A stretch of DNA of 64,000 nucleotides. Origin: Tetrapyrgos nigripes. Lineage: Eukaryota; Basidiomycota; Agaricomycetes; Agaricales; Campanellaceae. The first letter of the stretch is position 1; each line of letters starts with the position of its first letter. Of this stretch, positions 44,418-55,600 are shown in pieces. The position numbers and the translations under genes are program-made. The notes beneath the pieces are model-generated. The model was given only the letters and a program-made list of their open reading frames with translations. It was not told the DNA's origin and did not search any database. The stretch is taken from the NCBI GenBank assembly GCA_013368315.1, contig JAACJM010000236.1:62001-126000 (forward strand). Reading direction: 5' to 3'.

Positions 44418-45371
44418 GTGAGACTCATCGCTAAAGGTTTTTCTCAGATTGAAGGTCTAGACTTCGATCAAGTCTTCTCCCCAGTTGTTCGCTTCAAGAT
44501 GGTGCACCTTATCTTTGCATTGGCAGTCCTCAATAATTGGCACATCTCAGGTGTCAATGTCCGAAGTGCCTATCTTTATGGCATACTCAAAGAAGAGATC
44601 TATATGGAACAACTGCAAGATTTTATAGAACCTGGAAAAGAACACAAAATAATTCGGCTACTTCATGCTCTATATGGACTTAAGCAAGCTGGTCTTGCTT
44701 GGTGGAAAGGTCTCAATAAGTCCATGGCAGAACTGGGTTTCAAGCAAATCAATTCTGACGCTAGAATCTTTGTATATAACAAAAACAGCCACATTGTCAT
44801 TGCTGTTGTTTATGTTGATGATGCCCTATTCTGCGGAGCAGACAAGCAATTAGTTCTTGAACTAAAAGCGAAATTTATGAAGAAATGGGAATGCAGGGAT
44901 CTTGGTGATGCCAAAGAATTTCTTAGGATGAACATCGTCAGGAAAGGTAGCAAGATCTATCTTGATCAATGCACCTACCTTGAGAAGGCACTAGAACAAT
45001 GTGGTATGCAAAACACAAAAGCTTCTGCTACCCCGTTACCTGCAGGATACTATCCTATAAAAAATAAATCCCAAGTTGACCCAGTCCTTCGACAGAAATA
45101 CCAAACTGTTATTGGATCACTTCTTTACATCATGTTAGGAACTCGTCCTGACATAGCCTTTGCTGTTACCAAAATGGCACAGCACTCTGCAAATCCTTCA
45201 GATGATCATCTAAACAAAGCTCTTTGGATTTGCTGTTATCTTCTAGGTACTCGACACTACACATTAGTGTATGACAGATCCAAGAAAAAGATCACTGAAT
45301 CAGATCCATTAGGAACTGGCCTTGCCGCCTGCACAGACTCTGATTGGGCATCAGATCCAAACGATCATTGA
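44418..45371 (+). pseudogene. copia reverse transcriptase, catalytic Asp mutated, TGA-terminated
   Basis: The frame shows RLIAKGFSQIEGLDFDQVFSPV cut into recognisable copia RT blocks, ALYGLKQAGLAWWKGL, the active-site YVDD (VVYVDDALFCG) and LLYIMLGTRPDIAFAV. The block that normally reads (D)V(K/R)xAYLYG has Asn in the Asp position (VNVRSAYLYG). This would abolish the first metal-binding residue. The frame ends at TGA 45369-45371 after DWASDPNDH, where an Arg codon is expected. Confidence 0.93.
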
Positions 45372-45791
45372 TCACATACTGGCTTCTTCCTAATGCTAGC
45401 CCGTGGTATTTTTTCCTGGGCCTCTAGAGCTCAAACTACAACTGCGTTAAGCTCTACCGAAGCTGAGTATATGGCACTTAGTGATTGTAGTCGCCAAGTC
45501 ATCTGGATAAAAGCTCTTTTAGAAGAACTTAATATAGAGATGAAAGCAATTGACATCTATGGGGATAATCAAGGATCTATCTTTATCGCATCCAATCCTG
45601 TTACAGAAAGACGTTTGAAACATATTGCTGTCAAGTATCACTTCATTTGTGAACATGTCGCAAATGAAAATGTAACAATAAAATTCATAGAAGGGAGCGA
45701 TAACCCCGCAGATATGTTTACAAAGAACCTTGGCAAACAGAAATTCAAGAAGTTTAGATCACAACTAGGACTACAGTTTTATACAAGCTGA
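45372..45791 (+). pseudogene. copia RNase H C-terminal part
   Basis: Continues directly after the TGA in the same order. SSTEAEYMALSDCSRQVIW, YGDNQGSIFIASNP, KHIAVKYHFI and NPADMFTKNLGKQKF are diagnostic of copia RNase H and the polyprotein end. The stop codon follows FYTS. Confidence 0.9.
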
Positions 45792-45887
45792 GCCTTGGTA
45801 TAATGTATCGATATGTCTTAATTACGAAGATGAATCTCGGCTGCTTATAAGCGCCTTTATGCTTACACACACTAATGGTGCAGCTTA

Positions 45888-45898
45888 GCAAGGGGGAG
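45888..45898 (+). promoter_or_regulatory. Polypurine tract of the copia element
   Basis: GCAAGGGGGAG abuts the 3' LTR at 45899, the expected site of plus-strand priming. Confidence 0.9.
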
Positions 45899-46165
45899 TG
45901 TTGAATTGGCAAATCAGTAAGCAGCCATAACATCAGATTAAATGTAGATTAGATAGTGATCTAGTTAGTTACGCTTACTGTACATCAGAAGTTCTTAGAT
46001 AAGTAGTCACATGTACTATCTAGAACAGTATAAAAGGGCTTGTAGATTGCCCTACAAAAAACAACGATTTCCCTTACTACTCATCGCTCTTAACCTCTAA
46101 CAAACCGCTCTAACAAGTACTTTTTACATCCCCAGGTAAGTATGCAGTTGCCACTACGTATATAG
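45899..46165 (+). repeat. 3' LTR of the copia element
   Basis: 267 bp, TGTTGAATTGGC to CGTATATAG. It differs from the 5' LTR at about four bases and one missing C. Confidence 0.92.
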
Positions 46166-49100
46166 AACATAGCCTGCTCAACAGTACGGCCGTAAATTTT
46201 ACTGGCTCAGTACTGGTACGGTATACCTGTCCTCGTATTCGTACTGGTTCATCTAGAAGCCTGTACAGTACTGGACGGGTACGGGTATGGCAGTAATACT
46301 GGTTACAGGGTCATGCTGCTGCGGCTGGAAGAAATACTACAAGTGACACACCTTTTACTGACTTCGTGTTGTTTTTAAGACTTGTAGAACTGAACTGGAG
46401 GTCAGAAACTAGTGTTATGCACATCACCATAGCTCTCTGAAAGATTTTCACTTTGCCTTTGTGACTCACTGACATCTGAACAACAGCTCATCAGCATCTT
46501 TTTCATCAGGATTTGCGCAGATCAAGCGCAGATATACCCTTCGGGCTTGGATTTTACCTCACTTCAACCACTTCATGTACAAGAATGACGAAAACTTGGC
46601 AAAAAGGACTAAAATTCAAGGAAAAGCCATTGCCGGGGCTTGACCAACCCGTATACTGTACCAACCCGTATGACAGCCGTAAAGAAGAAGGTGATATACG
46701 GGTTATACCCGTACAGTACAGTCCCGTATTTTTTCTCCAAATCTTCGTATACGGTACGGGGTCGTATTTCCATACGGTTCCCGTATAACTGTATGGATAC
46801 CGGTACGGTGCGAAGCCCTAAGCAATGATACCTACCGGTAGAAATCAAGTAGCCTATCTGCGACATACCAATGACATACGCGAGGTACGAATAGGTGGAT
46901 CTCCTGAGCATTGAAGTAGATGCATCAGAAAGTTCAAGTTGGGTTTCATGCGACCTGAATGCGTCCTAAATGCGATAGGTCAGTTTTACGTTGAGTCATC
47001 AGTGAGTACTTTTAGAAGCTCCTTTCTTCCATCGATATCACATCGAAAATTTCCAGCAGTTACTCGAGATGAAACACAAGTACACCCTGCCATGATTTGG
47101 AACAGTGATCAACGTTAGATATTTCCGGAACGCTATCAGCGCTTGTGGGAGAGTAGATCCACTACCGTTATATTCAACTCAATCCCGAAGTGGAGCACAT
47201 TTTTTTGGAATCCTGAATGAATACTCAGTGTCTTGAAAAATCGATTTTCAGGGGCGTCACTGCTCTAGGGAACAGCACGGGAGACCCGTGGGGAAATTTT
47301 TCAAACCCGTACCACACCCCGTGAAATCCCGTTCCCGGGCTGGCAGGAGCGGGGATATTGATGGGAAGCGCAAAAAGAGGTTGGAACCCGTGGGGTGCGG
47401 GAGATACCTACTACTACGGGAGACTAGGCTATAAACATTAAAAATGTACCTACTACCTATAATGAGATTAATAATTCAGAATAATGAGCAGTGATTTTGG
47501 CTTTAAAAATATCCAGTATGCACTTTGGTCTCCTTACGTTTGCCCTTCTTTGATGCCAGTACCTTCTTGACAGTTGTTGATGCTTTTTTGGCTATCTTTG
47601 CGGCGACATTGGATGCTTTTGACGTTGTTCCCTTTGGGTATGTATGAGCATTGATCTATAGTAGTTAGAATAATAGAAAATCCGAACCTTTGCCTTAGTT
47701 GCACTTGTTTCATTGTTGGTGGATTCAGCGTCGGTATTCAGACTTGCTCCGCATCAGGAAAAACCTCAATTGAGAATTTATACAATATATGTACAAATTT
47801 TGTAGTAGCAGTAGTATGGCAGTCAAAATTTGAAAAAATCTGTTCACACTCGGATTTATTTGGTTGTACTCTGCTGTATGTGCAAAATCGTTGACATGTT
47901 TGGAGGTTTTCGACTTACCAGTGATGCTGAACTTGTACAGTAGTGATCTCAGCGGAGAGACTTACGCAATGCCGCCGATGGGTGCAAATGCAGGATACAA
48001 AGGAATACAGGTAAAATCTGAATGCATTGGTAAAGTACTTACATGGAGTACATAAAGCAGTAAAATCAACAAGTCTTATATGCGTAGTCGTACCACTTTA
48101 TATCCTCCAATTATCACTGTTGCAACTATATTTTGAAGGTTCCATGCATGATCTACATACAGCGTTAACATCAGAAGCTGCAGGAAGTGGACAAGGAAAA
48201 TAGTGTACTCACATGAGCAATATTCAAATGGCTAAAACACATTGGTGGGGTCAGACGAGCTTGAAGGTATACGTTCGTCATTGGCAATACAAGTTTTTGT
48301 CGCAATGAGAAGCGAAGGTGTGGCTTGATTGACGTCATTGACTATACAGTTATGCGTGTCGGAGCTCGAATACACGATCACATGCGGAGTTGGTTGATTT
48401 TTGCTATGCTTTCCTTCTTCCTTCCCTCCATCCACTTCTCCCTCCAGTTCGTTCTTCTCTGTTCTCCAAGACCTTTCCTGTCCTTTTTCGAGATGCGCTC
48501 TTCTGGCTCCAGTGATGCACAGCATATCTACGTCAGTTGTTGGAAATATTCCTCATTCAATACTATATATTATAGGTGCGCAATTTTTCACGTCATGTCC
48601 GCCGGCTGCTGATGTATGTGCTGTTGTCTTTCTCTTGAATCTAGACCTGGTATAGGGGCACTGTATTCCTTCTTCTAGTGTCTGGCTTGCAACTGGTATG
48701 TCTGTCATCGCTTTCATAACTACATCTTTACTGATTACTTGATATATGCGATACAGTCATTACACCCAATGGTTATACATATGGCGTGCGTCGTGTAGGT
48801 CTGGTAAGTGCATTGTACCCTTGTCCTAACTTGGCCGTTGATTGATCCTCTTTATTGTAGTGCAACAATCTCTTAATGTGATGATATCTTGTTGAACAGG
48901 GATCGTTGGTTGCGAAGATTCTTGGGAGCTGCGTAGGGTTGATGTATGTACGTAGTGTCATGTATTTGGTACGCCAGGTCAATATACAACTGTTTTCTTC
49001 TCCATCCCTTCGTTTCGTTGTGAAATTTCTATGCAAAAACTGAGTAAAATCTTACGAGGATTGTGTCGTTTATTGTTTTTATTTATGTGACATCCTGCAT

Positions 49101-49889
49101 AATTCTCGCCAAATTCACAGGGGGGCTGATGGAAGTGGATAAAATACTACCATATTGTAAAATTGGTATTTTTTCGTCACATTTCTACCATTTACGACAA
49201 TATGTGACCAAATTTTCAGATGAGGTCTTTCCTGATGCGTCCTATAGCGTTATGAGTACATAGTAGCTTGAAATGAATGGATTGACAGGTGCCTTTTGCT
49301 TCTTTGATGGACGCACGCCGAAAAGGGACAAATATCCGCTCGACGGATAGGTGATCTAATATGTGCATGGAAATAAGATACATTAGGAACCCAGATATAA
49401 GTCGAAATAGATCATGTATTAGTAAGTTAGATATCTAACCAGAAAGTTGATATATTAGGATGCCTTACCGTACATTTAATTCGTGACCAGACACATGTCA
49501 TATTAGATCTTTGGAAAGAAGTACAAAAAGATTTTCAATTCGCACACCTATTCAAACAAAAGAAAGATCACCTATCAATTTTGCGGATTTGTGTCCGAAT
49601 CCAGATATATGTACAGATACGAGTCTCAATATATCATGCATCTGAACTCTAGATAGGTGTACTAATAGATGATATTTATGGACTACTGATACAACGCTGG
49701 TGCGTCAGTGATCTGACGCAAGTGCGTGTCCAACGCGTCAACGTAAAGACGCGTCTGCTTTAAAATATCTTAGTTACAAAGTCCTATATACATAAGTGGT
49801 CCTACACCTTGGCAGCGATTCGAAAGCAGATTTAATAGCAGGAAAGCAAAAAAAAAAAAACACCAAAAACCAAAGAAACCTAAAAAGCA
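46166..49889. other. Gene-poor 3.7-kb interval
   Basis: 46180-46860 is rich in GTACGG/CCGTAC words, and 47260-47420 is rich in CCCGT/ACGGG words; both give meaningless frames. 49338-49353 and 49564-49576 form a short inverted pair (GATAGGTGATCT / AGATCACCTATC). 49690-49760 repeats GACGCGT/ACGCGTC. Apart from the small exon pair below I support no gene. Confidence 0.45.
47505..47745 (-). pseudogene. Lysine/alanine-rich coding fragment, two exons, unknown
   Basis: On the minus strand an exon ending ETSATKAK is joined by a GT..AG intron (about 47657-47688) to AHTYPKGTTSKASNVAAK and KASTTVKKVLASKKGKRK, then a TAA-type stop. The composition resembles histone H1-like or basic DNA-binding tails, but the piece is too short to assign, and the 5' end is not resolved. 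Confidence 0.25.
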
Positions 49890-50407
49890 TCAAGTGCATC
49901 CCACTCTCCTGGTCTCTACAAGTCGCTTCGCCGTGTCAATGGCGTCGCGAACATCCTCCAATCCGAAATCCAGCTCCATGACAAATTCTTCCTGGTGCAC
50001 CACAAGGCAATCCGGGCATGACCTGTGGATCTTGGTGGCGTATTGTAGTATCTGTTGATGGGCTTCGTGTTCTGTGATGAAAATGAGTAGTGTTCGAATT
50101 GGGAAACCCCACACGACGCACCAACGACATACACCGTATTCCTACCTACCACCTTCACCGAATACACCAGTCTAAACCCCTTTGACTGGTGTCCCCTCCT
50201 CCATTCCCTGAGTCTGGTCTCGGGTGTGCGGCCCGTGGACCCAATTTTGTACTCGAGTTTTCCACTACCCTCATTCAAGGCGAAAACATACACCACAGAA
50301 TCCGTTCCGGAAGACGTCGATGCAGACGCAGCTACTGAAGACATCGGCATAGATGCCCTCGTAGAACAGGAACCTGGCGAGCGGACAGGGAAGATGGAAA
50401 ACTTCAA
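49890..50407 (-). CDS. GIY-YIG-like (T5orf172/Mug113-type) domain protein, 147 aa, 2 exons
   Basis: Exons 50146-50407 and 49890-50071 join in phase 1 across a 74-nt intron (donor G|GTAGGA, acceptor TCACAG), 444 nt in total. After a serine/alanine-rich N-terminus, YVFALNEGSGKLEYKIGSTG supplies the GIY..YIG-like pair, RLREW the conserved Arg, VVEHEAHQQIL the Glu/His helix, and CPDCLVVHQEEFVMEL the last strand. This is the architecture of T5orf172/Mug113-like GIY-YIG proteins, a nuclease fold. Whether it cuts DNA is unknown. An acceptor-like CTCTTTTACAG lies just upstream of the ATG, and a frame at 50426-50737 could supply an upstream exon. The gene is intact. Confidence 0.72.
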
Positions 50408-50689
50408 AACACTGTAAAAGAGAGTTTATACTCCAGAAGCGCACACATACCATGAGAGCGCGTTGGAGTTTGCAACGTTGGGAGATCGGCGTGGACAGAG
50501 GCGGGAGCGGCCAGGTGTTTGTCGGTTGTTTGTCGCAGCTGTTTGTCGCGACTTCCATATATGTACGGTCACTCCAACCATCCTCCAACCATCACCCGCT
50601 TCGGGACGAGTCGACACAACGTCCATAGGAGAAGATTGGGGATTTGGCTCAGATACACAGGATGGAGTAATCTCCATGTTCTCAGCAGG

Positions 50690-51702
50690 GTCTTCAGAAC
50701 GACCATCAACATCGCCTGCTTCGGGAAGAACGGACAAAACGTCTGCAGCTGATTTGGTTCCTCCTGAACCTACAACTCAACCTGCCTTCAAAATTATGCG
50801 TCGGTCTCAACAAGATCACCGTGTCAAGCCCAACTGAAGACGCCGACTCATCCGATGTCGAACCCTCTGAAGCCGGCAGTATGGGAGGACGTAGTAATGC
50901 CACTGGCGGAAGCGGAAAGAAGTGGATGACTATTGAAGAACACGAGGCTGCATACAATGCAGCACGTAACAGGATATCCATGGATTTTGAAGAGAAGGAG
51001 AAGGAGAAGGAGAAGGAGAAGGAGAAGGAGAAGGAGAAGGAGAGGTGGTGAAATCATAGGCCCAAGACTGAGTTCATCTATGCGAAGACAGTCGAACACC
51101 AGTACTGGAAGCTCTGGTAACTATCGTCCTTCTCCAAATGACGATGTTGTACTGCTGTAAGTTATTCCTCATTAATATCTGAAAGTCTGATTAACAGCCT
51201 CACCGAAGTCATCTTCAACATCGTCATCATCAAGGCGGACGTACACTTCAACGGCCTCCTCACAACAGCATCCCCTTCCTGCTCGTCCCGACTGGGCAGT
51301 TGGGCTAAAGCCAGATCCTACTCTGCATGCAACTAACCGCCGCCACGATCATTCTCACACCAATTCGCGGAACATGTCGCCCATATCGCCTCCTCGGGCA
51401 CTGAGCGGTGGATCAAACGCAGCCAGTCTATCTGCAGTCCACCGATTTCCCTCCTCTTTCCCTCTCATCGCCTGAGAAACGGACTCCAGCCGTCGGCGGT
51501 GCATGGACAAATAATGCGACTCGCTCTCTATTGATGACTCCGCCAAGTCAGTCTATGCCTGGAAATGCACTCGTTCCTCAACCAGGCCTAACACATCGAC
51601 TCGATGACAGCTTTGACCGGTCGTCATCAAAAGCTGCCGAGTTGTACAATCCAATAGTTGTCAAGAGACCCACGCCGAACGCCCTGTATTCACCGTGGTA
51701 GA
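50690..51702 (+). pseudogene. Fragment of an R3H/SUZ-type RNA-binding protein gene
   Basis: The plus strand carries pieces typical of a large mushroom R3H-SUZ protein: PAFKIMRRSQ (50786-50815), SSPTEDADSSDVEPSEAG, then KKWMTIEEHEAAYNAARNR, which I read as the SUZ domain. A glutamate/lysine repeat follows, then after a GTAAGT..CAG intron come ARPDWAVGLKPDPTLH, QSTDFPPLSLSSPEKR and PTPNALYSPW before a stop. The R3H domain itself is absent and the frame changes at 50815, in the GAGAAG repeat and near 51410, so this is a displaced, decayed 3' fragment of a host gene. Family name is from memory; the fragment status is clear. Confidence 0.6.
50991..51042 (+). repeat. GAGAAG hexanucleotide microsatellite
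   Basis: About eight GAGAAG units inside the SUZ-gene fragment. In one frame they encode Glu-Lys repeats. A length change here explains the switch of reading frame that follows. Confidence 0.9.
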
Positions 51703-51734
51703 CTTGACTACCAAACCCGAAACACCTTCGAACC

Positions 51735-52490
51735 GTACAGAAGATCCACGACTTTTCGTCATGGGGGTCTGCAAAGCCAATTGTTCCATAGATGACACCA
51801 GTAAAGCCCACCGTCCAGTTCTGCAGGGAAGCATATCAAAAATCGTCCTGAAAGGTCATTGTTGAGGGTTATTGACGCACCTTAGCAACGGCAACTACTA
51901 GACTTATATCCAGCACCAAGGGCCCTTCCCTCATTTGGTTGATGACCATAGCAAATTCTGCAACTCTGCTTGTGGACACGATGTGATCGTGATAACCTGC
52001 AGGGGTGGCGGCATTGGCAGCAATTATAGACAGAGTCAGAAGAGAACTCACCGGTTGTGCTATGTAGAGCTCCCGACTCGTTCTGAATGGTGCGTTGGAG
52101 ATGAGCACCCGTTTCCACATCCACGCTGGCCAGTAGTTTAGCTACATGCAGGAAAAAGACGTGTCAGAACTCACTGGAATAATTATGTTTTTCACAAGTA
52201 CCCAACAGAGTGCAAGTGGCTTCTCGCCAGCACTGAATTTAGATACTAGAGAGATAGGTCAACGCAGACTCCGATTTGGGAAGATAGCTCACCTCGACGA
52301 TATGTGCAGGTCCTGTGTCCGCAGATAGAAGCGGATTCTATATGCACCAGAGAACGAAACAAATTCGTCCCCGAATCGTGTAGCACCGAAACGCATTCGA
52401 ATGCCAAATAGGTGAGGTCAAGCAAGGGGGATGAGAGTGACAGTCAAGACGACAATTGACTGAGTTGAGTCTTGACTCTTTTTGGAGGCC
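51735..52490 (-). repeat. Duplicated exon module, copy 1 (left of the Tnp2 gene)
   Basis: Matches 57350-58530 in the same orientation. On the minus strand it reads as short spliced exons of an unknown gene: GADRIRFYL-type exon (52270-52400), AGEKPLALCWVLVKNIII (52170-52240), ASVDVETGAHLQRTIQNES (52035-52140), then HIVSTSRVAEFAMVINQ (51890-52000). Each is separated by GT..AG introns. Confidence 0.65.
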
Positions 52491-52606
52491 GGCAATGCCT
52501 GCAGGTTCTGGGAGCTTACCAGTCGGATTGAAAATGTGACAGGACATAATGGACAGTACATGTACATATACATGAATTACGATGTTGCCTTTTCTTCTCC
52601 TTCTGG

Positions 52607-55600
52607 TCAAGCCCTGGAGAGATTGACAAGGACAGATCTCCCGAAAGAGTAATCATAACGAGCTGCATGGGCTACAACCTTGTCCAAACCTATGACATGT
52701 TTTTCCGCGCTGAGAGAGGAGTATGTAGTGGCCTGGAAGTGGGGATAGCAGAGGAAAGGGTCGGAAAGAGGCTTTTGTAATGCCTGAAACGGTCAGACGT
52801 GGACGAGGATCTCTGTACCTTGCGAAGTGGAATGGTTTTCGATGAACTGGATTTGACCAGCTGTGAGTGAGTCACACTCTGGAGACCGATAGAAAATGTG
52901 CGAATTGCCAGGAGTCGTTTCCACAGCAGATAAGTTGTGTCCTTGAAACTTGGCGTGTCCACGTCTTTTGCCTGTCATTTCACGGTTTTCTTGGACAGGA
53001 GTAGCATTTACTGGCACGAAACATTTGTCGAAAAGAACTTTGAGCTGCTTCACTGCCTCGGGACACTCCGGACGTCGAAGCCAGCGGCGAATATTGGCTG
53101 TACGCACTAAGGACTTTATGATTGTAGATTCCATAACACCTAAACAACAATATAAGCAGGACGATAGATGAAGACAATCATTACTCACCACCAATGTTAT
53201 CATTAGTATTGATTTTCTGTAACGCTCCGACCAAGCGCTCAAACGGAAAGCACCACCAGTTGAGTATAGGCCCATAGCGTATCAAAAAATCGTAGATGTG
53301 CCCCGCTGCGTGAATATTGGGACGAGGAGCATGCTCTCTGGTATGAGGATGTATAGTGCGTAAATCGTTGACCCAGCTGTCTATGAAGTCCCGGAATGCA
53401 GTCGCACGATCGGATGTCATTGTATACCGGCAAACTATCATTATGGCCTGGAAGAGCGACATGGTATGGTCCAAGACCATCCGTAAAACATTAGGATCTT
53501 GGCTCGGCAGAGAATCTTTGTCTCCCCACAAGGTTACGAGGGCAATTGGAAGGTAGATGGTGCTGAGGGTCCTCCACTCATCAGCTTTGATAGTTCCTGC
53601 CGCGACATCACCATAGTTCTTAGGCACAGAGTTTACCCATGACGGGGTGAAAGTGTTTTTAATGACGTGACAGATGCGAGCTAAAGTTTCGGGGGAGCCG
53701 GTGACAGGAAGCTGGTGATTTGAGTGAAAGGGTTGTTTTAATCTCTGCGGATGGAATCAGAGCTGCCTAAATAGCGAAAGAAATAGAAATTCTTACCCAG
53801 TTGATTAAAATTGCAACGAAGTGAGATTTTGTACAAGCCTCTTTGTCAAAAGGAAAGTGTGTTTCCACTTGCTTTGCCTTCGATTTCTCAGAGACTCGCT
53901 TCAGGTAAAGATTGGCAACATTATCTTGGATGTCCTTTAGGGTCAACGAGAGCTGCAAACTGTGCACAACGAAGTGCAACGCATCCAGGTTGCCTGAATT
54001 AAATAGCCGGGTCCATAATTCGTCCAGCGTGAGCGCCTTGTCGCCTTCGAGGGCAATGCAGAGGGCTGTCTGAAGCTTGGCAACGCGTGAGACATCCTTT
54101 TCCTTCAACATGCAACCTGGGGGGGCAACTTCGTCCGAGTAGTCAACCCATGGCCAGTCATATGCAAATCGACGATCTTCCGAGTCGGTTTTGGTTTTCA
54201 TTGCACTGGCATCCAGACGAAGGACGTGACGGCAGTGGTAGTGAACAATGCCCTCAAGGAGGCAATGCATAGTATCAATCACAAGCATCTTAGTTGGATC
54301 CCAGTACTCGAGCAGCCAGAGCGAGGACCAACGAACTCCGTGCTGCTTGAAAAGTGATTTGCATTGTGCGACTGTCTCAGCGTCTCGATACTGCTCTGCC
54401 AGACGCCGTAGTTCATTAACGTCTCGCGTGTTCCAATGTGAGTGATTGGTATTGAAGATCTGGTTCCTGCCTCGCAATGGACACACCGTGCATATGAATT
54501 CGGAGTTGACGCCCTGGAATCCAGCTACCTTTCGCGCAGCGGGAAGATCATTGACGGATAAAAAAATTCCTGCTTCGACCACAGATTCCAGCTTGGAATC
54601 GGCCGTCTGCAAAACCTTCAAACCCGGTCTCCAGGCCGTAGCAAACTTCTCGATGACTGGGCGTACAAAGTGGTCCATTTCATCGACGTCTGGCTCTTTT
54701 GGACCAGGTATGATACTGGCATGGTACAAGTATTCGGGAAGGTAGCGGATGGAGGGATCAAGGGCCAGGTTGGCGCAGGATATGACACCGATGGACTGAG
54801 TGGGCCACGATGAGTTATACCGTTGGGGTTGAGAAAGTCTGTGTGGATGGAGAAAGCGAGACGGATCTTGGCACCACGATTCACGAATAAGGATCCATCA
54901 GGCCCCTTGAAATCCATTGTGAACTCGGCATCGAACACGTCTTGGATGTCATCGTGTTGTTGCCCACTGCTTATAGCATTGTAAGCATCATCAGCAGCCT
55001 TCTTCGAGCACTCGAGGTAGGTAGGATCACCAAGACAACGGGCCAGGTAGTCGTGAAAAGAGTTGACTAGGTAGGGTTTTATGGGATGGAATGTGCCATC
55101 GGAACGACGAGTCAAGAGGCTGGTGCCACAAATGGACACACCACTCTCTCCAACAACCCGGTTGGTGCATGTCTCGGGGTAATGATACTGTCCGTTATCA
55201 ATCAAGACTCCTTTATTTGTGAAGTTGCACGTCGGACAGGTAGCGTAGCTGTCGAAGCGACCTTCAGCCCCGAACGTTTGAGAGCACCGGCGAGGGAGTT
55301 GGGCATACCAGCGATGACTTCATCCTGAGAAGGTGAGAAAGGGTACGGAGTGTTGCAGGTATTATCAGGGCGGGCAGTAGACATGCCCAATTTCACCAAC
55401 ATGACTGATACCCCGACGAGGAAGTTGCATTGGACGATGGACAGACCTATCACCATGTTGCAAATGACAGCAAGTAGGACAAGGACCTGATTGATTTGAT
55501 CCATATAAAAGAAGTCGGATTGATGGACATAATCTGTAAGCCAATTAGAAACGTTGAAAAAAATCAGACAGCGACACACCCTACCTGCGTTAATTTTCAC

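Larger units (their letters stand above)
38979..46165 (+). mobile_element. Full-length Ty1/copia LTR retrotransposon, inactive
   Basis: Two LTRs (268 and 267 bp) enclose, in order, primer site, gag, an extra acidic region, protease remnant, integrase, reverse transcriptase and RNase H, the copia order. LTRs differ by about four substitutions and one indel, so insertion was recent, yet the internal region has many stops and frame breaks. It contains two later insertions, a MITE at 40552-40830 and a solo LTR at 42392-42756. Removing them leaves about 6.5 kb. No matching 5-bp duplication was found outside the LTRs (GTACG on the left, AACAT on the right). Confidence 0.93.

Noticed and set aside
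38974..46170. 5-bp target duplication of the copia element
   Set aside because: Flanks GTACG and AACAT do not match; not reported as a duplication.
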